A stretch of DNA of 64,000 nt, from contig JAAVYW010000038.1 in assembly GCA_022791315.1 (NCBI GenBank), positions 1 to 64,000 of the forward strand, read 5' to 3'. The notes under the pieces are model-generated. The model saw nothing but the letters and a program-made list of their open reading frames with translations. It ran no database searches and was not told where the DNA came from. Origin of the DNA: Oscillospiraceae bacterium. GTDB taxonomy: Bacteria > Bacillota > Clostridia > Oscillospirales > Ruminococcaceae. The position numbers and the translations under genes are program-made. This document shows positions 33,916 through 41,336 of the stretch, one piece after another. How positions within the stretch are numbered: the stretch's first letter is position 1; each line of letters opens with the position of its first letter.

Positions 33916-34035
33916 ATGTCCAGCAAGGTGTTAAAGCGGTTGTCTGCAAGTCCCAGTTATTTTGCGCCTATTTTTGGGCTGTGCCGCATTCTGCTTGCAT
34001 GGTGTTGTCCCCCGGAAAGGGGCTTGGCCGGTTAG
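33916..34035 (+). CDS. 39-residue leader peptide of the ABC exporter operon
   Basis: The ORF starts ATG at 33916 behind a very strong site (AGGAAAGGAGGTG) and ends TAG at 34033-34035. The peptide begins M-S-S-K-V-L-K-R-L-S-A-S-P-S-Y-F and ends C-C-P-P-E-R-G-L-A-G. It is followed by an intrinsic terminator and then two ABC exporter genes. The arrangement parallels bmrB-bmrCD of Bacillus subtilis, where ribosome stalling on a leader controls a multidrug exporter. The C-C-P-P segment or the basic N terminus could be stall sites. The peptide has no sequence family I know. Confidence 0.7.
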   Translation: MSSKVLKRLSASPSYFAPIFGLCRILLAWCCPPERGLAG

Positions 34036-34110
34036 GCCGCTGCCTTCCGCTTTGGGATAGGGTTATTTCACCACAGGCTGTTTGTGAGAACCGGCCTGTG
34101 GTGTTTTTTT
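34026..34110 (+). promoter_or_regulatory. Transcription attenuator before the ABC exporter genes
   Basis: The terminator is CACCACAGGC (34069-34078) / GCCTGTGGTG (34094-34103) followed by seven Ts. A competing pairing exists: GGCCGGTT (34026-34033), which overlaps the leader stop codon, is exactly complementary to AACCGGCC (34089-34096), which includes the start of the terminator's right arm. A ribosome finishing the leader would cover GGCCGGTT and let the terminator form, while stalling earlier would free it for antitermination. The mechanism is inferred; the pairings are seen. Confidence 0.75.
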
Positions 34111-34169
34111 ATCCCGGTGTTTTCATCCAGTCATACAGGGTTCCGCCCTGTGAAGGAGGGTTATTTGCT

Positions 34170-35963
34170 TTGAAGGAAACTACGCTCATCGGCTCCCTGT
34201 TCAAGGGAAAGATACGCACCTATGTGCTGGGCATCCTCTGCACGGCGCTGGCCTCCATCATCTCGCTGATAAATCCTTTAATTATCAGCTTTGTGATAGA
34301 CCACGTGCTGGGCGTCGAGCCGGCCAACCTGTCCGGGCCGCTGCTGTGGCTCTATCAGGCCGCCGGGGCCAAAGAGGGGCTGGCCGCCAACCTGTGGCTG
34401 TGCTCCCTGGCGCTCATCGGCTTCACCGCCCTGCGGGGCATTGTCAACTATTTCGGCCAGGTCAACGCCTCGGTAGCCAGTGAGTCCATGGCGAAGGACC
34501 TGCGCCAGAAGATGTACGAAAAGCTGCAGAGCACCACCTATCGCTACCATGTCAACCTGCAAAACGGCGACATTATGCAGCGCTGCACCAGCGATATTGA
34601 GACGTTCATCAACTTCCTGGGGGGCCAGCTGCCCCAGATTTTCCACTGCCTCATCCAAATTGCCATTTCCCTGGTGGTGCTCTCCCAGATTCATGTCAAT
34701 TTGATGCTGCTGTCGTTTCTCTCCATCCCCCTGCTGTTCATCACCGCCTATATCTTCTTCCGCTTCGTCACCCGCACCTTCACCGCCTCCGAGCTGGCCG
34801 AAGGGCATATGTCCACGATTTTAGAGGAAAACATCGGCGGCATGCGCATTGTCCGGGCCTTTGCCACCCAAAAGCAGGAGATAGCCCGCTTTAAAGAGGC
34901 CAGCGAGGACTTTTTCAAAAAGGACTTCTTTATCACCATCCTCATGTCCTGGTTCTGGGGCCTGTCCGATTTCCTCTGCCAGCTGCAAATCGGCCTCACC
35001 CTGGTTATGGGTACGGTCTTTGCAGTGAGAGGGGAGCTGTCGGTGGGCAGCCTCATCGTGTTTGTCACTTATACCTCAAACCTCATCTGGCCCATCCGGG
35101 ATATGGGCCGTGTCCTGGCGGATATGGGCCGGGCCAAGGTGGCTATTGGCCGTATCCGGGAGGTGCTCTCCCAGCGGGACGAGCCTGTCTACCAGCTCTC
35201 AGAGGGCCAAACCGGCCCCATCCGGGGCAACATCAAGGTGGAAAACCTGAACTATGCCTATGACACCGGCGTCCCCGTGCTCAAGGATGTGTCCTTTGAA
35301 ATCAAGGCGGGCCAGACAGTGGCAATCCTGGGCCGCACCGGTTCCGGCAAGTCCACCCTGCTACATATCCTGGTGGGCCTGCTGCCCTATCAGGAGGGAC
35401 ATATCACCGTAGACGGCATGGAGCTGAACACGGTCAGCAAGAAATGGCTGCGGAAGCACTTCGGCGTGGTGCTCCAAGAGCCCTTCCTCTACTCCAAGAC
35501 CATCCGGGAAAACGTGGGCGTCGCCAAGGACAACCCCACCCACGAGGACATCCGCCGCGTGACGGAAATCGCCTCTATCTACGACGGCATCCAGGAGTTC
35601 AAAGAGGGCTTTGACACCATCGTGGGCGAGCGGGGCGTCACCCTCTCCGGCGGGCAAAAGCAGCGCATCGCCATTGCCCGCACCCTGATGATGGACTGCC
35701 GCGTCTACCTCTTCGACGACTCCCTGAGCGCCGTAGATGTCCAGACCGACGCCCACATCCGGGACAGCCTGCGGGATTCCTACCATGACGCCACAAAAAT
35801 CATCGTGGCCCACCGCATCAATACCTTAAAAGACGCCGACCAAATCCTGGTGATGGACGACGGCCGTATCGTGGACAGGGGCACCCATGAGGAGCTCATT
35901 GCCCGTCCCGGCCTCTACCAGGATGTCTATCAGATGCAGAGCGAGTGGGAGACCACAGCCTAG
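34170..35963 (+). CDS. Heterodimeric ABC exporter subunit with degenerate Walker B (BmrC/TM287-like)
   Basis: This 597-residue type IV ABC exporter half has six membrane helices in the first 320 residues. Walker A is G-R-T-G-S-G-K-S-T at about 388-396, with signature L-S-G-G-Q near 492. Walker B reads V-Y-L-F-D-D-S-L-S-A-V-D near 514, so the catalytic Glu is Asp. This degeneracy is characteristic of one partner in heterodimeric exporters such as TM287/288 and BmrC/BmrD. The TTG start at 34170 is preferred because GGAGGG ends 9 nt upstream and the membrane domain begins right after; a longer frame runs back through the attenuator. The second subunit gene follows 51 nt downstream. Export of drugs or lipids is expected. 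Confidence 0.93.
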   Translation: MKETTLIGSLFKGKIRTYVLGILCTALASIISLINPLIISFVIDHVLGVEPANLSGPLLWLYQAAGAKEGLAANLWLCSLALIGFTALRGIVNYFGQVNASVASESMAKDLRQKMYEKLQSTTYRYHVNLQNGDIMQRCTSDIETFINFLGGQLPQIFHCLIQIAISLVVLSQIHVNLMLLSFLSIPLLFITAYIFFRFVTRTFTASELAEGHMSTILEENIGGMRIVRAFATQKQEIARFKEASEDFFKKDFFITILMSWFWGLSDFLCQLQIGLTLVMGTVFAVRGELSVGSLIVFVTYTSNLIWPIRDMGRVLADMGRAKVAIGRIREVLSQRDEPVYQLSEGQTGPIRGNIKVENLNYAYDTGVPVLKDVSFEIKAGQTVAILGRTGSGKSTLLHILVGLLPYQEGHITVDGMELNTVSKKWLRKHFGVVLQEPFLYSKTIRENVGVAKDNPTHEDIRRVTEIASIYDGIQEFKEGFDTIVGERGVTLSGGQKQRIAIARTLMMDCRVYLFDDSLSAVDVQTDAHIRDSLRDSYHDATKIIVAHRINTLKDADQILVMDDGRIVDRGTHEELIARPGLYQDVYQMQSEWETTA

Positions 35964-36014
35964 CTTTCCCACCCGCAACCCCATAGCTTTCTGCTATCAG
36001 AAAGGAGCGTATTT

Positions 36015-37829
36015 ATGAGCGAAATCAACACCCAAGCGCAGGACACCTCCCAGAAGGTGAATTTCAGCTTCTGGGGCAAGGTGATGAAATATGTCTTCCG
36101 GTTTTGGAAAATCCTGCTTGGTATGCTCTTGTCCATCATCATCCAGGCGGGCACAGACGCCGTCTTCCCCCTCTTCACCCAGTATGCCATCGACCACTAT
36201 ATCGAGCAGGGGGATGCCTCGGCTATCGGCATGTTTGCCGTGGGCTATTTTGTCTGCGCCGTCATCAAAGGGGCCACCATCTTCGGCTTCATCTATTTCT
36301 CCGATAAATTGGCCCTGTCAGTGAGCAATGCCATCCGCATCGACGGCTTCCAAAAGCTCCAGGAGCTCTCCTTCTCCTATTTTGACACCAATGCCTCCGG
36401 CAGCCTCTTTGCCCGCCTCACCTCGGACGTGCGCAGGCTCACCAGCATCATCTCCTGGGGTTTCATGGACTTTATGTGGGGCGTTGCCCTGATTATCATG
36501 ATAACCGTGTTCATGTTCAACCAGAACGCCGCGCTGGCCTGGATGATTTTTGCCATTGTCCCGGTGCTGCTGGCGCTCTCCCTGGTCTTCCGCAAGGTGA
36601 TGTTAAAGACCAGCCGCCAGGCCAGGGAATACAACTCCCAGGTCACAGCGGCCTATAACGAGGGCCTCATGGGCGCCGTCACCTCCAAGACCCTGGTGCG
36701 GGAGGACAAAAACGCCGCCGAGTTCGATGCCAAGACCGCCATTTTGAAGAGCAGCTATATTAAAGTGGCAAAGCTCTCCGCCATCTATTTCCCCCTGGTG
36801 TTTTCCTTAGGGGTCGTGGGCAGCGGCCTGGCGCTGTGGCAGGGCGGTATTATGGTGCTGGGCCAGGTCATCACCCTGGGGGCCCTGTCCACCTTCATCT
36901 CCTATTCCACCCAGCTCTCCGCCCCCATCAACGACATGGCCCGCCTCTTCGCCAATTTCCAAACCGCCCAGGCCGCCGGCGAGCGCATCTTCGCCCTGCT
37001 GGAAGCCCCGGTGGAAATCAAGGACAGCGACGAGGTGATTGCCCGCTATGGCGAGGTGGACGCCGACAGCACTGTCCCCCGCCTGAAAGGGGATGTCCGC
37101 TTTGACCACGTGGACTTCACCTATAAAACCGGGGAAACCGTCCTCCACGATTTCAACCTGGACGTGAAGGCCGGCCAGTGCATCGCCATCGTAGGGGAGA
37201 CCGGCGCAGGCAAGACCACCATTGTCAACCTGGCCTGCCGGTTCTATGAACCCACCGGCGGCAAAATCTACATTGACGGCGAGGACTACACCCAAATCCC
37301 CCTGATGTACCTGCATAAAAACCTGGGCTATATGCTCCAGACCCCCCATCTCTTCAGCGGCAGTATTATGGAAAACCTGCGCTACGGTTCCCCGGATGCC
37401 ACCGACGAAGAGGTCATTGCCGCGGCCAAGATGGTGAATGCCCACGACTTCATCACCGAATTCTCCGACGGCTACAACCATCAAATCGCCAAGGGCGGCG
37501 GGGGCCTCTCCACCGGCCAGAAACAGCTGGTGTGCATTGCCCGGGCCATCATCGCCAATCCCGCCCTCTTTGTCCTGGATGAGGCCACCTCCTCTGTGGA
37601 CACCCAGACCGAGATGATTGTCCAGAACGCCATTGCCACGGTCCTCAAGGGCCGTACCAGCTTCGTCATCGCCCACCGCCTCTCCACCATCCGCTTGGCC
37701 GACGTGATTCTCGTCCTGGAAAAGGGCCGGATTCTGGAACAGGGCAGCCATGCCGAACTCATGGCCCAAAAGGGCCACTACTACAACCTCTATACCACCC
37801 AGTTCCTCAAAGAGGCCAAAGTAGAATAG
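36015..37829 (+). CDS. Heterodimeric ABC exporter subunit with canonical Walker B (BmrD/TM288-like)
   Basis: This is a 604-residue exporter half with six N-terminal helices. Walker A is G-E-T-G-A-G-K-T-T near residue 395 and Walker B F-V-L-D-E-A-T-S with the catalytic Glu. The signature is L-S-T-G-Q instead of L-S-G-G-Q. Together with the Asp Walker B of the upstream subunit, this gives one consensus and one degenerate ATP site, the standard asymmetry of heterodimeric exporters. R-S-type A-loop and H-R-L-S-T switch motifs are present. AGAAAGGAG precedes the start. The two genes form one operon behind the attenuator. Confidence 0.93.
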   Translation: MSEINTQAQDTSQKVNFSFWGKVMKYVFRFWKILLGMLLSIIIQAGTDAVFPLFTQYAIDHYIEQGDASAIGMFAVGYFVCAVIKGATIFGFIYFSDKLALSVSNAIRIDGFQKLQELSFSYFDTNASGSLFARLTSDVRRLTSIISWGFMDFMWGVALIIMITVFMFNQNAALAWMIFAIVPVLLALSLVFRKVMLKTSRQAREYNSQVTAAYNEGLMGAVTSKTLVREDKNAAEFDAKTAILKSSYIKVAKLSAIYFPLVFSLGVVGSGLALWQGGIMVLGQVITLGALSTFISYSTQLSAPINDMARLFANFQTAQAAGERIFALLEAPVEIKDSDEVIARYGEVDADSTVPRLKGDVRFDHVDFTYKTGETVLHDFNLDVKAGQCIAIVGETGAGKTTIVNLACRFYEPTGGKIYIDGEDYTQIPLMYLHKNLGYMLQTPHLFSGSIMENLRYGSPDATDEEVIAAAKMVNAHDFITEFSDGYNHQIAKGGGGLSTGQKQLVCIARAIIANPALFVLDEATSSVDTQTEMIVQNAIATVLKGRTSFVIAHRLSTIRLADVILVLEKGRILEQGSHAELMAQKGHYYNLYTTQFLKEAKVE

Positions 37830-37875
37830 CAGAAAGCCGGCAGTGCAGGCCGCAACGTGGCACGCTGCACATGTG

Positions 37876-37918
37876 ATACCATAGCCGCAGGCCGCAATAC
37901 GGCCTGCGGCTATGGTAT
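37876..37918. repeat. 19-bp perfect palindrome upstream of the Fe-S genes
   Basis: ATACCATAGCCGCAGGCCG (37876-37894) and its reverse complement (37900-37918) flank CAATA. The right arm ends in TATGGTATAAT, so a TATAAT (37916-37921) overlaps it. A second copy of CAGGCCGCAA lies at about 37848 within a GTGCAG/CTGCAC dyad. There is no U-run, so a terminator is unlikely; a REP-like element or a large operator is possible. Confidence 0.7.
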
Positions 37919-37987
37919 AATGCCGCGGCAAGTGAATATCAATGCCATAGAGCCGGTGTGGGAAAATGAATGGGAAGAGGTGTGCTT

Positions 37988-38218
37988 ATGCTGTCAAAAA
38001 ATGTGGCCCGTTTTAACCAGGCGGTATGTGTGGCGTGCGGCGCCTGTGTGAAAGAGTGCCCCCGCAGTGCGGTGGCTGTCCACAGGGGCTGCCATGCTGT
38101 TGTTGCGCCGGAGCGCTGCGTGGGCTGTGGAAAATGCGCAAAGGTCTGCCCCGCAGGCTGTATTGTGATTGAGGAAAGGGGGGACGGCAGTGACAACAAA
38201 GAAAAAACACTGGTATGA
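37988..38218 (+). CDS. Small 2x[4Fe-4S] ferredoxin-like protein
   Basis: This 76-residue protein has two complete cluster motifs, C-V-A-C-G-A-C-V-K-E-C-P and C-V-G-C-G-K-C-A-K-V-C-P, the bacterial ferredoxin pattern, with a short acidic C-terminal tail. It should carry low-potential electrons. The start at 37988 follows GGAAGAGGTG; ATG at 37970 is possible. It overlaps the following membrane Fe-S gene by about 29 nt, so the two are translationally coupled and probably work as a redox pair. Confidence 0.87.
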   Translation: MLSKNVARFNQAVCVACGACVKECPRSAVAVHRGCHAVVAPERCVGCGKCAKVCPAGCIVIEERGDGSDNKEKTLV

Positions 38219-38777
38219 CTATCTGTGGATTTGGTCCATCGTCTATTTTGCACTGGGATTTTTTAATATCCTGTTTGCATGGCTTGGCATGATTGACTTT
38301 CTGCTGCCGTTAGCCATTGCATTGCTTGGGGGGAACAAGTGGTTTTGCAACAACCTCTGCGGCAGGGGACAGCTGATTTCCCTGCTGGGGGGAAAGCTGG
38401 GGTGCTCTCTCGGAAAACCAACCCCCAAGTGGATGGTGTCCAAATGGTTCCGCTATGGATTCCTGGTGTTCTTCCTGGCGATGTTCGGGAACATGGTGTT
38501 TCAAACCTACCTGGTCTTTGCCGGTGCCGCGTCCCTAAAAGAGGCCATCAAGCTGTTTTGGACGGTTGGGGTCCCTTGGGGCTGGACCTATACGGCAGGC
38601 ACGGTGCCGGATTGGGTGGCGCAGTTCAGCTTTGGCTTTTACAGCCTGATGCTCACCTCCCTGCTCCTGGGCCTGATTGTCATGGTTTTCTTCAAGCCGC
38701 GCACATGGTGTGCCTTCTGCCCTATGGGAACAATGACACAGGGCATCTGCAAGCTGAAAAACAGAGCCCACCGGTAG
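38190..38777 (+). CDS. NapH/CcoG-like membrane Fe-S protein
   Basis: The roughly 195-residue protein has four to five membrane helices. Two Cys-containing loops are seen: W-F-C-N-N-L-C-G-R-G-Q-L near residue 54 and T-W-C-A-F-C-P-M-G-T-M near residue 180. Such paired C-x-x-x-C-[GP] motifs are typical of polyferredoxin-like membrane proteins (NapH, NosR C-terminal part, CcoG). The start is taken as GTG at 38190, inside the end of the ferredoxin gene; TTG at 38169 is an alternative. A membrane electron-transfer or metal-reduction role with the ferredoxin is inferred. Confidence 0.75.
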   Translation: MTTKKKHWYDYLWIWSIVYFALGFFNILFAWLGMIDFLLPLAIALLGGNKWFCNNLCGRGQLISLLGGKLGCSLGKPTPKWMVSKWFRYGFLVFFLAMFGNMVFQTYLVFAGAASLKEAIKLFWTVGVPWGWTYTAGTVPDWVAQFSFGFYSLMLTSLLLGLIVMVFFKPRTWCAFCPMGTMTQGICKLKNRAHR

Positions 38778-39070
38778 GGAACACAGTGCGCCATGCAAAA
38801 ACCAACTACGCCGCCCCCGGTGCTACCTGGGGCATCCTTGACAGTACCCTGGGGAATATGAGGATTGGCGCGCCCCCTCCATCCGCTATGGCCCCAAAGT
38901 GATTATCTTGGCCGTCCCCAGCGGCTGCCTGCCTTGGCGTGTACTTTCCTCCGGGGAACCCCCTTCAAGGGTTCCCCGCAAATGGGAGAAAATCGAAGAC
39001 TGTTTTCCACAGTAAGGGGACTCATCGAAAATTAGTAACTGGGACGTATTAAACCCGGGGCTGCATCTTG
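38778..39070. other. Intergenic region with a GC-rich dyad
   Basis: No intact gene is seen. GGGGAACCC and GGGTTCCCC form a 9-bp dyad at about 38956-38980. The sequence leads into the transposase relic and may include decayed mobile-element ends, but terminal repeats were not identified. Confidence 0.4.
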
Positions 39071-39071
39071 T

Positions 39072-39695
39072 AGACAATGGGCAAAAACGGGAGGTTCACC
39101 GAAAGAAGACAGGGGTTGGCATGTGATTTATGTCCGGGTGAGCCGCTGGGCCCGAAGGGGTGCCCTGCAAGAGGCGCTTGCAGCAGTTGGGAACCATCCA
39201 AATCCACATGGAATGCTGTGAGCTCGGATTCCACCTGCGTGAAAGTACTACAGGAGCCTTGAAAAAAGCAGCCCTCAATCTGTTGGGAAACCACGGAGCA
39301 GATGGAACACCGAGCTCCATATGGTTGCCGCATCGGAAAGGTACACGTTGCCCGCAGGAAACTGTGGTGGATGCGCCAGAAGGACAAGCCCTTTTGCAGC
39401 AGCTTGGCCCGGCCGGCGGTTCGGTTTATCTCCGGATAGCCCTGGCCTATGAAGGGAACGAGGCCCGGGCTTTGGCGGCAGAGCTTGTCTAATACCTATA
39501 TCCCCATCAAAAAGCAATCGCAAAATCCTTGGAACTATCATAAGCACTTGTACAAATAGCGCATCAGTCTGAGAGGCTTTTTTGCCGCCTCAAAAGATAT
39601 CGTCATATTTTTACTTACTACGATAAATATGATACCTTTTTTGGCCTTTATCCACTTTGCTTTCATTGATTGTCCATGCCCTTATGGGAACGCGG
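39072..39695 (+). pseudogene. IS5-family transposase relic
   Basis: Fragments in shifting frames recall IS5-type transposases. The first frame gives G-W-H-V-I-Y-V-R-V-S-R-W-A-R-R-G, then (after two stops) S-L-E-K-S-S-P-Q-S-V-G-K and W-N-T-E-L-H-M-V-A-A-S-E-R. A second frame gives D-A-P-E-G-Q-A-L-L-Q-Q-L-G and A-Y-E-G-N-E-A-R-A-L-A. Further frames give N-P-W-N-Y-H-K-H-L-Y-K and L-K-R-Y-R-H-I-F-T-Y-Y-D-K-Y-D. The order matches the family from middle to C terminus. The D-R-A-Y block reads I-A-L-A-Y, so the catalytic Asp is lost. Multiple stops and frameshifts make it inactive. Confidence 0.8.
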
Positions 39696-39798
39696 CCTGG
39701 AAGCGTGAAGGAATTTGCGCCTGATTTTTGGATAAAGCTGTATTATTATTCATTTTTGCCACACACCAAAACACCCCAAGAGAAGAGGAGGTTTTCCC

Positions 39799-40347
39799 AT
39801 GGAATCCACAGTTTACTATCAAGACCCCTAAGTCGTCATCCGCTCTATGCTCCCCGGTGACATCCAGCAGCTGGCAAACGGCTTTGCCGCGCAGGGCTGG
39901 CACAAACCCCCTGAGCAGTTTGCCCACTACCTCCAATTGCAGCAGGAGGGCTCCCGTAAAATCATTATCGCCGAGCATAGGGGACAAGCCGTGGGCTATA
40001 CCACCCTCCTTCCCCTGGCTCTGGAGGGCCCTTTTGCCGGAAAACTCCCCGAGATACAGGACTTCAACGTCTTAATCTCCCACCGGCGCCAGGGCTTTGG
40101 CAACCGCATCTTAGATGCCTCCGAGGCTCTGGCCAAAGGCTACGGCCTGGGCCTTGCCCCTGGTGAAAGCAGGGCGTCTATCGGCGTGGGCCTTCACTCC
40201 GGCTATGGCAATGCCCAGCGCCTGTAAGTCAAACGGGGCTATATCCCCGACGGCAGCGGCGTCTGGTATCAGGATAAGCCCCTCCCCGCAGGCGCCCCCT
40301 GCGCCAATGATGATGAGCTGGTGCTCTACCTGAGCAAAACCCTGTAA
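39799..40347 (+). pseudogene. GNAT acetyltransferase with two in-frame TAA codons
   Basis: From ATG at 39799 (behind GAAGAGGAGG) one frame runs to TAA at 40345-40347 and encodes a recognisable GNAT protein: A-N-G-F-A-A-Q-G-W-H-K-P-P-E-Q-F, I-I-I-A-E-H-R-G-Q-A-V-G-Y-T-T-L-L, R-R-Q-G-F-G-N, S-I-G-V-G-L-H-S-G-Y-G-N-A-Q-R-L. It is interrupted by TAA at 39829-39831 (codon 11) and TAA at 40225-40227, where relatives have a Tyr before V-K-R-G-Y-I-P. No frameshift is needed. A restart at ATG 39847 could still yield a 126-residue product. Relatives are often annotated as aminoglycoside acetyltransferase-like. Confidence 0.8.
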
Positions 40348-40368
40348 TTCCCCCTGAAGTCACCTGGC

Positions 40369-40399
40369 TTTTCACATTTCCCCCGTTAAAATGTGAAAA
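40369..40399. promoter_or_regulatory. 11-bp dyad between acetyltransferase genes
   Basis: TTTTCACATTT (40369-40379) and AAATGTGAAAA (40389-40399) are exact reverse complements with a 9-nt spacer, 25 nt upstream of the next GNAT start. It could be a hairpin or an operator. Confidence 0.45.
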
Positions 40400-40423
40400 A
40401 TCCCCGAGAAAGGAGACATCCCC

Positions 40424-41260
40424 ATGAACCAAGAAACCCGTGAAATCTATGGCTTGTACCTCCGCTGCTTCCCTGGCCTCTACCTGGATTACGAACCCTT
40501 CTGCCGCCGCCTCTCCCTGCACAGCCCCGCCACCCAGCGCCTTCTCCACCGGGAAGGGGATACCCTAGCCGGTGTCTGCCTCACAGAGCCCGGCGCGATT
40601 CTCCTCCTGTGTGTAGACCCCCGTTTCCGCTGCCAGGGCATCGGTTCCTCCCTCCTGCAAAAGGCCGAGGAGCTCCGCCGGGAGGACGGCTCCCTGCGCC
40701 TTGGCCTGGGGAGCAGCTACCTCTTCCAAGGCGTCCCCCTCCTGTCGGAGGATATGCCCGGATTTTTCCAGCGCCGCGGCTACGAGGCCTCCTGGACCAG
40801 CGAAGACCTAACGCTGAAAAATCCCCCAATCCCCGCCCCGCCCTGTCCCCCAGATATCCATTTCCGCCCGGCAACTCCCGGGGATTTCCCAGCTCTTTTA
40901 GCCGCAGTAGCCCAGGTAGAACCGGGCTGGGTGCAGTATTACCAAGCCCCCTCCACCCCCATCCTCCTGGCCTGCCGGGACGAGGAAATCCTAGGCTTCA
41001 CCCTCTTCGGCCCCACCGACGAGTCCTTCTCCCATGCCCCCGGCACCCGCATGGCGGCCATCGGCTGTGTGGGCGTTCTCCCTTCTGCTCGCCAGCAAGG
41101 CATCGGCCTCAAAATGGTGGAAACCGCTGCCGCCCAGCTGCTGGAACAAGGTGCCCAAGAACTCTATATCGGCTATACCCATCTCTCCCCCTGGTATGCC
41201 CGCCTGGGCTTCCGTCCCCGCCTCCGCTGCTGGATGGGGGAGAAGGGGATGCAAAAGTAA
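40424..41260 (+). CDS. Tandem-GNAT N-acetyltransferase
   Basis: The 278-residue protein contains two GNAT folds. The N-terminal one has the acetyl-CoA loop R-C-Q-G-I-G-S-S-L-L (about residues 69-78). The C-terminal one starts near residue 145 (I-H-F-R-P-A-T-P-G-D-F) and has A-R-Q-Q-G-I-G-L-K-M near residue 224 and Y-T-H-L-S-P-W-Y-A-R-L-G-F at the end. Substrate is unknown; mycothiol-synthase-like tandem architecture is one parallel. GAGAAAGGAG precedes the start. Confidence 0.87.
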   Translation: MNQETREIYGLYLRCFPGLYLDYEPFCRRLSLHSPATQRLLHREGDTLAGVCLTEPGAILLLCVDPRFRCQGIGSSLLQKAEELRREDGSLRLGLGSSYLFQGVPLLSEDMPGFFQRRGYEASWTSEDLTLKNPPIPAPPCPPDIHFRPATPGDFPALLAAVAQVEPGWVQYYQAPSTPILLACRDEEILGFTLFGPTDESFSHAPGTRMAAIGCVGVLPSARQQGIGLKMVETAAAQLLEQGAQELYIGYTHLSPWYARLGFRPRLRCWMGEKGMQK

Positions 41261-41270
41261 ATGAGTTTAT

Positions 41271-41317
41271 AAAAACAGCTGGTTGCATTTCCTCAAAAAA
41301 TGCAACCAGCTGTTTTT
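41271..41317. terminator. 20-bp bidirectional terminator
   Basis: AAAAACAGCTGGTTGCATTT (41271-41290) pairs perfectly with its reverse complement at 41298-41317 over 20 bp, with a 7-nt loop and A/T runs at both outer ends. It separates the GNAT gene from the convergent gtr cluster. Confidence 0.92.
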
Positions 41318-41336
41318 GTTTTTCAACAATATGTAC

